NCBI RefSeq assembly: GCF_900060185.1
Contig: NZ_FIZY01000013.1
Coordinates: forward strand, 1-64,000
Source of the DNA: Grimontia marina
GTDB taxonomy: Bacteria; Pseudomonadota; Gammaproteobacteria; Enterobacterales; Vibrionaceae
Length of the DNA: 64,000 nt
Direction: 5' to 3'
This document shows positions 1 to 8,004 of this stretch, one piece after another (within the stretch, counting starts at the first letter, position 1; every line of letters begins with the position of its first letter). The position numbers and the translations under genes were made by a program. Below the pieces are notes generated by a model, which saw only the letters and a list, made by a program, of their open reading frames with translations, was not told where the DNA came from and made no database searches.

Positions 1-1
1 A

Positions 2-337
2 AAGAAAGACTCAGACCTATTCATTGCCATGCTGGAGAAGCTAAAGTGGCACTACCGCCGAGCCAAAAGTGTCACCTTGATACTGGATAACTACATCATC
101 CACAAAAGTAAAAAAACGAAGGCTTGGCTCAAGAAGAACCCAAAGTTCAGGCTGCTGTTCCAGCCCGTTTATTGCCCTTGGGTCAACGTCATAGAACGAT
201 TGTGGAATGCTCTCCATGAGACAATTACTCGGAATCACAGGTGTAAACATATGTGGCAATTGCTCAGGAAGGTGAAGCACTTTATGGATAACGTATCGCC
301 GTACCCGGGAGGTTGCCACGGCACGGCGAAAATGTAG
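2..337 (+). CDS. IS630-family transposase, C-terminal part (truncated by window edge)
   Basis: The reading frame is open from the first bases of the window, so the N-terminal part lies outside. The visible part carries the DDE/RNase H-fold end of an IS630/Tc1-mariner transposase. It has LILDNYIIHKS with the second catalytic Asp, then PVYCPWVNVIERLW with the catalytic Glu 36 residues later, the spacing expected of this family. The enzyme would cut and rejoin the ends of its own element. It stops at a TAG just before a gene remnant, which suggests the element landed in or beside an older gene. I could not identify the terminal inverted repeat, so the outer border of the element is not defined here. 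Confidence 0.85.
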   Translation, partial: KKDSDLFIAMLEKLKWHYRRAKSVTLILDNYIIHKSKKTKAWLKKNPKFRLLFQPVYCPWVNVIERLWNALHETITRNHRCKHMWQLLRKVKHFMDNVSPYPGGCHGTAKM

Positions 338-365
338 CACTATTCGGATCAGTTATTTAGCGTTC

Positions 366-518
366 ATGCGTGTCATATACCAAACACTCGGTGAAACAGT
401 TAGCTTTGACTCACCCTTTCTGCCGCAGTGGCTTATCAAAGGAGAAGGGCCAAGCCTGGAGGCGCTCAAAGCATCACCTCCTGAATTTGATGTGAGTATA
501 TTCCCTGCGCTCAAATAG
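366..518 (+). pseudogene. Short coding remnant next to the IS end
   Basis: A 50-codon frame from ATG to TAG reads like the tail of a protein (it contains GETVSFDSPFLPQWLIKGEG and ends DVSIFPALK). The frame stays open upstream into the transposase region, as expected if the IS interrupted a longer gene. I do not recognise the family. It has no convincing ribosome binding site, so it is more likely a 3' remnant than an independent small gene. A hairpin follows directly. Confidence 0.35.
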
Positions 519-527
519 TAACTCAAA

Positions 528-547
528 GCCACCCAACTCTGGGTGGC
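528..547. terminator. Perfect 8-bp hairpin after the remnant
   Basis: GCCACCCA and TGGGTGGC pair perfectly around a four-base loop, 10 bases after the stop codon of the remnant. There is no proper T-run after it, so it may be a weak terminator or a simple inverted repeat. Confidence 0.4.
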
Positions 548-659
548 TCCCATCGTTCTTCCTAAACTGAAGTTATCCGAAAAAGGCGGTTGTGAATAAA
601 CCCGCTAACTCACTTTTGTCCACTCATTTCTTCGCTGGGTAACGTCCTTCTAGTTTTCA

Positions 660-857
660 ATGCCAAGGGCAAACAAAGAATACGTTCGGGATGACCACCA
701 TTGTCATACCTTTCTTGTTTGTCCGAAGTGTAATGGCACTGATACGATGATTAACAAGACAAAAGGCATTATGTTGAAGTCGGCCGCATTTTTTAACGAC
801 GAGGGCTGTCTCATATGTAAAACGGCATTGGTTCATTTACCGAATATATGTCGGTAA
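660..857 (+). CDS. Small protein with two CxxC motifs (doubtful)
   Basis: A 65-residue frame contains CPKC near residues 21-24 and CLIC near residues 51-54, an arrangement that could bind zinc as a small ribbon. The protein is basic at the start and has no signal peptide. I see no good ribosome binding site, and the stretch lies in a gene-poor area beside a transposon. It could be a real small zinc protein or a chance frame or fragment. I do not recognise a family. Confidence 0.25.
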   Translation: MPRANKEYVRDDHHCHTFLVCPKCNGTDTMINKTKGIMLKSAAFFNDEGCLICKTALVHLPNICR

Positions 858-1189
858 CTGTCTGCTTTAAAAATTAAATTTATTTTCTCAGCTTCTAGAC
901 GTCATGAGTAAACCGGTATTCTCAATGTTGAATTTTTCTATATTCCGACTAGCTTATTTTTCGATGAAAAAATTTATCCGTAGCCGTTTTCAGGGTGCAC
1001 TGATTGGGGTCATAGGTTTAACACGTTTTGCAGTCGTTTGAAGCTGTTGTTTGAGGACATATGATGTATTTAAGAAAGTCATCCGGGTGTTACCACCATT
1101 GTCGTTCAGACTCTTTATAAGTATTAATCTAACAACATTCGACTAATTGTTGTGTGTGATGACTAATTTTCATGACATTAGGGAAAGCA
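858..1189. other. Non-coding stretch, AT-rich
   Basis: About 330 bases without a supported gene between the small Cys-rich frame and the GGDEF gene. The stretch is AT-rich and probably holds the promoter of the downstream cyclase, but I cannot point to a convincing -35/-10 pair or operator. Confidence 0.4.
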
Positions 1190-2146
1190 ATGAGATCTCC
1201 AAAGATACCTGATAATGAAGTAGAGCGTTTACACGCGCTTAGGGCACTCGAAATTTTAGACACCTCTCAGGAAGAGAGATTTGATAGGGTAACGAGAGTG
1301 GCCAAACGCTTATTTGGTGTTTCTATCTCACTTGTTAGCTTTGTTGACGAGAACAGACAATGGTTTAAATCAGCTCAAGGCTTGGATGTGAAAGAAACAC
1401 CGAGAGAAATTTCGTTCTGTGGTCACGCGATCAATGATGACAACTTGTTTGTTATTCCAAATGCGAAAGATGATAAAAGGTTTTGTGATAACCCTCTTGT
1501 AACTGATGCTCCTAACATTCGTTTTTATGCGGGATATCCTCTGAAACTCAGGCCTGGTGTCCACATTGGAACATTCTGTTTGTTTGATATCGAACCTAGG
1601 GAAATGGGTGAGGAAGATCGTTTGCTTCTTCAAGATTTGGGGTCGATGATCGAGCAAGACATTAAGTCGCTACAAATGGCTAATTTGGATGAACTCACAA
1701 TGATTCCTAATAGACGTGGCTTCTTATCACTCGCAAACTTTTCTCTCAAACTGTGTAGGCGTAAGAAACTCGGTAGTTCTATCATCGTTATTGATCTCAA
1801 TAAGTTTAAGCCAATAAATGACAAATATGGTCACCATGAAGGAGATCATGCGTTGAAAACCATTGCTATGGAGTTATTTAACTCGTTTCGGGAATCTGAT
1901 GTTGTTGGTCGCTTGGGGGGAGATGAATTTGTGGTGTTTCTAGCTGACTCCACTCCAGATATTGTCAAACATTGCTTATCTAGGTTCACTGATAATATGG
2001 CCAGAATAAATAGAAACAGTAACAAACCTTACAATATTGAATTTAGTTTTGGTTTTGGCCATTACGATCATGATAATCAGTTGTCGATAGAAGAAAGAAT
2101 AATGCAAGCTGACAACGAAATGTACAAACAGAAAAACGCACGCTAA
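1190..2146 (+). CDS. GAF-GGDEF diguanylate cyclase
   Basis: A soluble 318-residue protein that should make c-di-GMP from two GTP. Residues about 10-155 form a GAF-type sensor of the class that begins with ERLHALRALEILDT and contains ISFCGHAI. Residues about 165-318 form a GGDEF domain. The catalytic GGDEF motif is at residues 243-247. RESD at 234-237, five residues upstream, matches the RxxD product-inhibition site, so the enzyme looks active and feedback-controlled. No membrane segment is present, so it senses a cytoplasmic signal. I chose the ATG at 1190 because AGGGAAAG precedes it and homologues of this class start near there. An in-frame ATG at 1172 would add six residues. The gene stands alone. 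Confidence 0.9.
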   Translation: MRSPKIPDNEVERLHALRALEILDTSQEERFDRVTRVAKRLFGVSISLVSFVDENRQWFKSAQGLDVKETPREISFCGHAINDDNLFVIPNAKDDKRFCDNPLVTDAPNIRFYAGYPLKLRPGVHIGTFCLFDIEPREMGEEDRLLLQDLGSMIEQDIKSLQMANLDELTMIPNRRGFLSLANFSLKLCRRKKLGSSIIVIDLNKFKPINDKYGHHEGDHALKTIAMELFNSFRESDVVGRLGGDEFVVFLADSTPDIVKHCLSRFTDNMARINRNSNKPYNIEFSFGFGHYDHDNQLSIEERIMQADNEMYKQKNAR

Positions 2147-2579
2147 TCATAGGGCGTTTCCAGCGGACTCCACTAGAAGAATAGACAGTGCCATAAAAAC
2201 ACAATTATCGGTTTCAACCTTGTATGCGCGCCAACTCGGGCTCACTCAGCATGCAAGGTCTGAATAACTACCCATTCGCGGGATATACCCAAACAGCCTG
2301 AAGATGCAGGATTCAGCGAGCATCTCCAGATTGTTTGGTAGTCTTAACTGGCCAGAAGATATGTAAGAGCGAGTGTGAGTGACTACAGATGACAAAATCC
2401 CTCTATTGTTTTAAGAATGTGGACGAAAGATGTTTACTCGAAGCGCACTTTTTTACTGACACACAGTGATTCAGGTGTTTCAATCAGTTTGCCCTAGAAA
2501 CGCCCTTAATTAGAACGTTTTGTGTCATTGTGTTTCCGCATAAAGCTCATTTAGGGATAATGACTTCAATCCTTGAACA
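2147..2579. other. Non-coding stretch with a palindromic repeat
   Basis: No gene is supported here. The stretch lies between the ends of two convergent genes. It holds the palindromic repeat at 2286-2340, described separately, and otherwise unremarkable sequence up to the trhO terminator. Confidence 0.5.
2286..2340. repeat. Short palindromic dispersed repeat, complete copy
   Basis: The left arm TACCCAAACAGCCTGAAGATGC (2286-2307) is mirrored by an imperfect right arm GCATCTCCAGATTGTTTGGTA (2320-2340). Related half-sites occur at 4174-4195, 18079-18102 and 32234-32250, always outside genes. This core resembles a small intergenic repeat common in Vibrionaceae. As RNA it would fold into a stem-loop and could affect the 3' ends of the flanking transcripts. 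Confidence 0.65.
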
Positions 2580-2615
2580 AAAAATCCCCTCGCGTTTCCG
2601 CAGAGGGGGATTTTT
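2580..2615 (-). terminator. Rho-independent terminator of trhO
   Basis: AAAAATCCCCTC pairs with GAGGGGGATTTTT around a short loop, 22 bases beyond the trhO stop codon. A-runs and T-runs on both sides make it usable in both directions, so it can also stop readthrough from the GGDEF gene. Confidence 0.85.
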
Positions 2616-2637
2616 ATCATAGGGTAATCAAACAGCC

Positions 2638-3618
2638 TTACTTCGCTTTTCGCTGCTCTGCCTTCTTAGCCAGCTTTTCATTTCTCCGCTGGGTAATGAT
2701 TTGGTCTGCTTCACCGCCAACGTGAATTTCGCCGCGTGCCCTTGAGAGCTGCACTTGCTTTTCACGCTCACGGAAACGGGCTTTTTGCTCGTCGGTGTGT
2801 TTGTCTATGCACTTAGGGCAGCTGACGCCTTGCTCGAACGCTTCTGACTGTATGTCTTCTTCAGTGATAGGCAGGCGGCAGGCGTTACACATGGCGTAGC
2901 CGCTCTTTTCAAGCTGGTGGTTTACTGCCACTCGGCCATCAAACACATAGCAATCCCCCTCCCAGAGACTCTCTTCCTGAGGCACTTCTTCTAGGTATTT
3001 CAGAATGCCGCCTTCCAGGTGGTAAACCTCGTCAAAACCTTGCTCTTTCATATAGGCAGTCGACTTTTCACAACGAATACCGCCCGTACAGAACATCGCG
3101 ACTTTCTTATGTTTGGCCGGGTCCATATTCTGGGCGACGTATTCCGGGAACTCGCGGAAAGTGTCGGTTTTTGGGTTAACCGCATTCTTGAAGGTGCCGA
3201 TTTCGATTTCATAATCGTTGCGGGTATCCACCACAAACACTTCCGGGTCGGAAATCAGGTCGTTCCAGTCTTCAGGCTTCACATAGGTTCCGACCACATG
3301 ACGCGGGTCGATGCCTTCTACACCCAAGGTGACGATCTCCTTCTTGAGTTTCACTTTGGTGCGGTTGAATGGCTGGTTTTCGTCGAATGACTCTTTATAG
3401 ACGGTATCAGCAAGGCGAGGGTCTTTCTTAAGCCATGCCAATAGGGTGTCGATGCCTTCGCGCGTGGAGGCGACGGTGCCGTTAATCCCTTCATTCGCCA
3501 GCAGCAAGGTGCCGCGAATTTCATTCTTCTCCATTAGCGCCTTCAATGGCTCACGGAGTTCCACATAATCTTCAAGGCGCACAAATTTGTAGAGCGCGCA
3601 TACAACGTATTGATTCAT
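2638..3618 (-). CDS. trhO: tRNA uridine(34) hydroxylase (rhodanese-domain protein)
   Basis: A 326-residue cytoplasmic enzyme of the YceA/TrhO family, which makes 5-hydroxyuridine at the wobble position of tRNAs as the first step to cmo5U/mcmo5U. The N-terminal part (about 1-95) is the acylphosphatase-like domain with the family pattern [10 protein letters not shown]. The rhodanese domain (about 120-215) contains [11 protein letters not shown] with the active-site Cys177. A zinc-ribbon-like region (CNACRLP and CPKC) and a highly charged tail follow. I start at the ATG at 3618 because GGA lies seven bases upstream and homologues start [12 protein letters not shown]. An ATG at 3630 would add four residues but has no ribosome binding site. 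The gene is monocistronic with its own terminator. Confidence 0.93.
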   Translation of the reverse strand: MNQYVVCALYKFVRLEDYVELREPLKALMEKNEIRGTLLLANEGINGTVASTREGIDTLLAWLKKDPRLADTVYKESFDENQPFNRTKVKLKKEIVTLGVEGIDPRHVVGTYVKPEDWNDLISDPEVFVVDTRNDYEIEIGTFKNAVNPKTDTFREFPEYVAQNMDPAKHKKVAMFCTGGIRCEKSTAYMKEQGFDEVYHLEGGILKYLEEVPQEESLWEGDCYVFDGRVAVNHQLEKSGYAMCNACRLPITEEDIQSEAFEQGVSCPKCIDKHTDEQKARFREREKQVQLSRARGEIHVGGEADQIITQRRNEKLAKKAEQRKAK

Positions 3619-3734
3619 TTTATTTTCCATTTAGCGGGCTGGAGCGTAAATCCAGAGCTTCCTTAGTTGAGCGGTTGAAGTATAGCGAAGCAGGAAACGG
3701 CTAAATACGGATAGAGTGTGTGGTTATCGGCTTA

Positions 3735-3827
3735 TCATGTAGGCCAATTACACATCGAAGCCTCTGCCTTGCATAAAATCCCCACAAACTGCTGCAAAAA
3801 TCATCACCAAAGGTCAACAGACCCTAG
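3735..3827 (+). repeat. 93-bp direct repeat, copy 1
   Basis: Identical in all but about three positions to 4001-4093 (offset 266 bases). It begins TCATGTAGGCCA and ends CAGACCCTAG. Its end forms the left half of the 42-bp palindrome. It is probably a non-autonomous dispersed element whose second copy came from local duplication. Confidence 0.85.
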
Positions 3828-3846
3828 GGTCTGTTGACCTTTGGTG
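3805..3846. repeat. 42-bp perfect palindrome
   Basis: Read outward from the centre CCCT|AGGG (3825/3826), 21 bases on each side pair without a mismatch. The core includes GTCAACAGACCCTAGGGTC. It arises where copy 1 of the 93-bp repeat meets an inverted copy of its own end. Such a perfect palindrome would extrude as a cruciform or form a strong RNA hairpin. Confidence 0.9.
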
Positions 3847-4000
3847 GTTAAATTTTGTTCTCGCTATAAGCGTTTTAGGCGCGGCGAGGTGTGTGCTGCC
3901 TAGTCATTCTAAGCAAATACACCTCAACAAAGCATAAAACGCTTAGAGCAGAACCCTTCGGGCAGCGTTTGTGGGGAATTTCTGCTGCGTTATCAGCTTC

Positions 4001-4093
4001 TCATGTAGGCCAGCTACACATCGAAGCCTCTGCCTTGCATAAAATCCCCACAAACTGCTGCAAAAATCATCACCAAAGGTCAGCAGACCCTAG
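4001..4093 (+). repeat. 93-bp direct repeat, copy 2
   Basis: Second copy of the unit at 3735-3827, with differences at the CAATTA/CAGCTA positions and at one base near the end. It lacks the inverted extension, so the palindrome is found only at copy 1. Confidence 0.85.
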
Positions 4094-4173
4094 AAACTAG
4101 TCATAGTTTTTTACCCATTATCAAAAACAAAAGACAAAACCTGACATGGCATATCGCTATCGTATTGAGTCTG

Positions 4174-4195
4174 TGCCCAAACAATCTGAAGATGC
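4174..4195 (+). repeat. Half-site of the dispersed CCCAAACAxxCTGAAGATGC repeat
   Basis: GCCCAAACAATCTGAAGATG matches the left arm of the palindromic repeat at 2286-2307 with few changes. No clear right arm was found nearby, so this copy is decayed or partial. Confidence 0.55.
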
Positions 4196-4377
4196 GTGGT
4201 TCAACTCGCCCGAAGGGAGGGCCTTAATGCGCCCACTTTTTATTTTAATTTCAAATAAGTAGAGCGAATATTCCTCGCAATATTTGCCACGAATTGAATG
4301 TATTGATGACCTCTGAATGGGAGCATCTTAAGGTTGCTTGGGTATCACTCTGATCAAATATTCTAAGGGACGAGATA

Positions 4378-4977
4378 ATGGGCTTTTCACTTTCTTGGGT
4401 GGCAGTCAAAACCGACGATCAAAGCGCAGTGTTGAAATCCTTAGGGTTAACCGCAACGACAGAAACTGACGAGTATTTTGAATCTGATTTTGCGGGTGCG
4501 GCCTTGCTGGATGATTGGTATCTGGTGGTCGCAAAGAAAGCGGATAACCAATTGATTTCCGAGGGATCGCTGACTGCGCTTTCCCAAGTCGGAATGGTCA
4601 TCGCCTGTGCGGTGGAAGAGCACGTGATGACCTCTTCTGCTGAGTGTTGGTTTTTCGGGCAGCGCCGCTGGCAGGTAACTCACGACGGGCAGAAAGACCG
4701 CTTGAACTTGACTGCTGAGGGGCAATTGCCAGCGAGGTTTGAGACGTTGAAAGCGCAGTATATGACAGAGCAGAAAGCTGAAGCTGGTGAGTCTACTGAC
4801 ATCGATCTTATCTTCGACATTCCGCTGATACTTGCCAGTGCCTTGGTGGGTTTTAAGCATGATGAAGATTGTAGTGATGTGCTAGCTAATGGCCTCCCTT
4901 TGAAGCTTTCAGTTAGCCAAGCACCAGAAACGACATTTACCCTTGAAATTAAAAAGCCGTGGTGGAAGTTCTGGTGA
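4378..4977 (+). CDS. Hypothetical protein, 199 residues
   Basis: I do not recognise this family. The protein is acidic and soluble, with no signal peptide and no clear membrane segment. It begins MGFSLSWVAVKTDD and ends with an aromatic tail, PWWKFW. Pieces such as DDWYLVVAKKAD and SQVGMVIACAVEEHVMTSSA suggest an alternating alpha/beta fold. AAGGGACG precedes the ATG, so the start is well supported. The gene lies 165 bases upstream of a RecQ-like helicase on the same strand and may be transcribed separately. The gene looks real from its start signal and length. Its function is unknown. Confidence 0.75.
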   Translation: MGFSLSWVAVKTDDQSAVLKSLGLTATTETDEYFESDFAGAALLDDWYLVVAKKADNQLISEGSLTALSQVGMVIACAVEEHVMTSSAECWFFGQRRWQVTHDGQKDRLNLTAEGQLPARFETLKAQYMTEQKAEAGESTDIDLIFDIPLILASALVGFKHDEDCSDVLANGLPLKLSVSQAPETTFTLEIKKPWWKFW

Positions 4978-5142
4978 TAAATCGCTCGGACAGAGCATGA
5001 ATTTTCTGCGTTTTTCTGTGGCGCGAATGTCGCCGTTTAGCTGGGTTTCACTGGAAACCGGAGCGCGCTCCGCCTTGAAGGTGTTTGCACTCGAAGCATT
5101 AGGTTGCGCAGTGTAGACTGCTGGCAGAACTGACCCAATAAC

Positions 5143-7176
5143 ATGAGGCAAATGATGCAGCCAACTACGCAAGCATCTTCGCAGGAAACTATGCAAGGAA
5201 CTATTCAAGGAAAGATGCAAGCAAAGGGTGCGTACTTGAACACACTCCAAACAGTTTTTGGCTTTGAGGGCTTACGCGGTGGTCAGCAGAATGTGATCGA
5301 AAGGGTGCTGTCAGGGCATTCCTCGGCGGCCATCTTTCCGACAGGTTCGGGCAAATCACTCTGCTATCAACTTCCCGCATTGCACTTGCCGCATCTGACC
5401 TTGGTGATTTCTCCGTTGCTCGCACTGATGAAAGACCAGCTCGATTTTCTGCGTGGAAAGGGCATTGCTGCTGCCTCGATTGATTCTTCCCTGACCTATG
5501 ATGAATCGCGCGAAGTGATGCGCTCGGTGAAAGCAGGCGAAACCAAAATCCTGATGATTTCCGTTGAGCGTTTGAAGAATGAACGCTTCCGTCAGTTTAT
5601 TTCCTCGGTGCCAATTTCCTTACTGGTGGTGGACGAAGCGCACTGTATTTCAGAGTGGGGGCATAACTTCCGTCCTGATTATCTGAAGCTGCCGGCTTAC
5701 CGCACTCAGCTCAATATCCCTCAAGTGTTGCTTCTCACCGCGACTGCAACACCGCAGGTTATCGAAGACATGCGCAATAAGTTCGGGATCACCTCTGAAA
5801 ACGTCGAGGTAACGGGTTTTTATCGTCAGAACTTGGATCTCAATGTGCTTCCTTGCAGCGAAGAAGACAAAGACGAGGCCCTACTGAACTTGATGAAGAC
5901 GGTACCCCTCCATCAATCAACCATTATTTATGTCACCTTGCAGCAAACTGCAGAGAGTGTGGCGGGCAAGCTGAGAGCAGCTGGCGTTACCGTACAGGCT
6001 TACCACGCGGGTATGGCAAGCGACGATCGCCAGCAGATTCAAAACGCCTTTATGCGTGGGGAAATCAACTGCATTGTGGCGACGATTGCTTTCGGCATGG
6101 GTGTGGATAAAGCCGATATTCGCGCTGTCATCCACTACAATTTGCCCAAATCAGTGGAAAACTACAGTCAGGAAATTGGACGCGCTGGGCGTGATGGTTT
6201 GCCATCGGTCTGTTCGGTACTTGCCAACCGCGAATCGGTCAGTGTGCTGGAAAACTTTGTTTATGGTGACACGCCAGATTTGATTGCCATTCGTGCCGTG
6301 ATTGATGACATCGGTTCGACGCCTGCAGGCAAACCGTGGGAAGTGATGCTGACCCGCCTTTCCAAAGAATCCAATGTGCGCCAATTGCCGCTCAAAACCT
6401 TATTGGTTTACCTGGAGCTTGCAGGAATCATTGAGCCTCAATTCAGTTATTTTGCCGATTACCGTTTTAAAATGCTGGTGGGTGCAGAACAGATATTGAG
6501 CCAGTTTGAGGGGGAGAGAAGGCAATTTGTGGAGGCGATTTTCCAATGCTCGCCAAAATCGCGCACCTGGCATAGCGTGGACTTTGATGCGCTTTGGCAA
6601 GGCTACAGTGCGGAAAGAAAGCGAGCTGTCACCGCATTGGATTACTTTGCTGATAAAGGCTGGATTGAGCTTGAAAGCAAGCAGATGATGGACGTTTACC
6701 GCGTCATCCAGCTTCAGGCGTGTCAGGGCGAGCACGCGGCACCATTGAGCGAGCAGATGCATCAACTCTTCCTCACCAAAGAAGCGTCGGAAATTCAACG
6801 TGTAGAAGCCATGCTGTCGCTGTTTGAAACCGACACCTGTTTGAGTCACCGATTAGCGACATATTTCGCTGATCAGCATGCGCCTGCGCAGTGTGGTCAT
6901 TGCTCGGTGTGTCGCGGTAATATCGCGCTGTTGCCGAAAGCCAGTGCTCAGGCGGAGGTGGATGCTGCTGAGTTGCAGCGTCTGATCCAGCCTTTACTTG
7001 AAGCCGCCGCGAAAGACCGCACGCAAGTCTCGGCAGAAGCGGTGACAAGGTTCCTTTGCGGCATTGCAACGCCGCTGACCGGACGTTTACGCGCTGGTAA
7101 AATGGAAGGGTTCGGCAAGCTGGCTGCCTATCCGTTTGCTCAGGTGAAAGCGCAAGTGGTGGCATTGCGTCTTTAA
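5143..7176 (+). CDS. RecQ-family ATP-dependent DNA helicase
   Basis: A superfamily 2 helicase of up to 677 residues that should unwind DNA 3'-5' using ATP. Walker A TGSGKS is at residues 67-72, DEAH at 164-167, and the QEIGRAGRDG motif VI follows. A RecQ-Ct zinc region (CGHCSVC near residue 587) is present. The tail after it is short and I do not see a clear HRDC domain, so this looks like a RecQ-like paralogue and not the canonical RecQ. The first 25 residues are rich in Met, Gln and Thr. Several in-frame ATGs there have Shine-Dalgarno-like sequence: AGG before 5152/5155, AGGA before 5191 and AAGGA before 5215. The true start is therefore uncertain. The DUF2058 gene follows on the same strand. 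Confidence 0.9.
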   Translation: MRQMMQPTTQASSQETMQGTIQGKMQAKGAYLNTLQTVFGFEGLRGGQQNVIERVLSGHSSAAIFPTGSGKSLCYQLPALHLPHLTLVISPLLALMKDQLDFLRGKGIAAASIDSSLTYDESREVMRSVKAGETKILMISVERLKNERFRQFISSVPISLLVVDEAHCISEWGHNFRPDYLKLPAYRTQLNIPQVLLLTATATPQVIEDMRNKFGITSENVEVTGFYRQNLDLNVLPCSEEDKDEALLNLMKTVPLHQSTIIYVTLQQTAESVAGKLRAAGVTVQAYHAGMASDDRQQIQNAFMRGEINCIVATIAFGMGVDKADIRAVIHYNLPKSVENYSQEIGRAGRDGLPSVCSVLANRESVSVLENFVYGDTPDLIAIRAVIDDIGSTPAGKPWEVMLTRLSKESNVRQLPLKTLLVYLELAGIIEPQFSYFADYRFKMLVGAEQILSQFEGERRQFVEAIFQCSPKSRTWHSVDFDALWQGYSAERKRAVTALDYFADKGWIELESKQMMDVYRVIQLQACQGEHAAPLSEQMHQLFLTKEASEIQRVEAMLSLFETDTCLSHRLATYFADQHAPAQCGHCSVCRGNIALLPKASAQAEVDAAELQRLIQPLLEAAAKDRTQVSAEAVTRFLCGIATPLTGRLRAGKMEGFGKLAAYPFAQVKAQVVALRL

Positions 7177-7262
7177 GCTGTTTGTGGGAGTGCGCCCAAT
7201 CTGGCTTAAATGGTATTATTCGGCCATTAATTCGGGAAAATAGCGCCCGCTACGGAGTTAAC

Positions 7263-7784
7263 ATGGCAAAACTATCCTTACAAGAGCAGATGCTTCAAGC
7301 TGGTCTTATCGACAAAAAGAAAATGAAGAAGGCCGGTAAGAGCTCGAAGAAATCGCGCACGCTGGCAAAAGAAGCCAAAGCGGCAGTCGAAGAAAAACGC
7401 GCCGCGCAAGTAGCTCAGGATCAGGAGCTGAACCGCCAGAAGCAGCAGGAAGCTGAGAAAAAGGCCATTACAGCGCAGGTGAAGCAACTGGTTGAGATGA
7501 ACAAGATTGACCGTAAAGACGGTGATATTGGCTACAACTTCACTGACGGTACGCTGGTGAAAAAGATTTACGTCGACAAAGCGACGCAAGACCAGTTGGT
7601 GAATGGCCGTTTGGCGATTGCCCGCGACGGTGAAGGTTATGCGATTGTTCCTGGCGTGGTGGCGGACAAAATTGTTCAGCGAGATGAAAACACCATCGTA
7701 CTGAACAACACGGTGGATGAGCAGGCGATGGACGAGGACGATCCATACGCAGACTTCAAGATCCCTGATGATCTGATGTGGTAA
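7263..7784 (+). CDS. yaiL: DUF2058 family protein (YaiL-like)
   Basis: A 173-residue cytoplasmic protein. The first half is highly charged and mostly helical (MAKLSLQEQMLQAGLIDKKK, then Lys/Ala/Glu-rich coiled coil to about residue 80). A compact C-terminal domain contains DGDIGYNFTDGTLVKKIYV. This is the DUF2058/YaiL family, annotated as a nucleoprotein or polynucleotide-associated protein, with no settled biochemical role. The ATG at 7263 has GGAG seven bases upstream. The longer frame from 7182 lacks such a signal. The gene begins 86 bases after the helicase and ends in a strong terminator. Confidence 0.88.
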   Translation: MAKLSLQEQMLQAGLIDKKKMKKAGKSSKKSRTLAKEAKAAVEEKRAAQVAQDQELNRQKQQEAEKKAITAQVKQLVEMNKIDRKDGDIGYNFTDGTLVKKIYVDKATQDQLVNGRLAIARDGEGYAIVPGVVADKIVQRDENTIVLNNTVDEQAMDEDDPYADFKIPDDLMW

Positions 7785-7806
7785 GCACAGCCTGTTGATG
7801 AATAAG

Positions 7807-7836
7807 AAAAAGCCCTGTCTCCGGACAGGGCTTTTT
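7807..7836 (+). terminator. Rho-independent terminator after yaiL
   Basis: AAAAAGCCCTGTC and GACAGGGCTTTTT form a perfect 13-bp stem around TCCG, 22 bases after the stop codon. Confidence 0.95.
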
Positions 7837-7842
7837 GCTTTT

Positions 7843-8004
7843 ATACCAATCACAGTAGTTAGCTGATCAGAAATAGCGCAGGAAAAATGCTCGAGAACAA
7901 GGCGAAAAATTTCGATAAGTAGTTATTCTACAATAAAATTTTTCAACGCAGTTATCGAGCATTTTAACAAGCTAGGATGAGCAGATACTTACTACGATTG
8001 GTAT
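7843..8004 (+). mobile_element. 162-bp MITE-like element, copy 1
   Basis: It begins ATACCAATC and ends GATTGGTAT, so it has perfect 9-bp terminal inverted repeats. Inner sequences (ATGCTCGAGAAC and GTTATCGAGCAT) also pair, so the whole unit is one long imperfect hairpin. A second copy of exactly the same length, about 96% identical and inverted, lies at 30806-30967. No protein is encoded. The flanks (TTAT on the left, TTA on the right) fit a TA-type target. The right end touches the stop codon of the ABC ATPase gene. Confidence 0.85.

Larger units (their letters stand above)
3619..4377. other. Repeat-rich non-coding island
   Basis: About 760 bases without a supported gene. The island carries two copies of a 93-bp direct repeat, a 42-bp perfect palindrome and one dispersed half-site, all listed separately. 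A 69-codon frame at 3891-4100 lies inside the repeats and is not credible. The last part before 4378 should hold the promoter of the next gene. Confidence 0.6.

Noticed and set aside
3891-4100. A 69-codon frame in the repeat island
   Set aside because: It is made largely of the 93-bp repeat and its surroundings and has no ribosome binding site.
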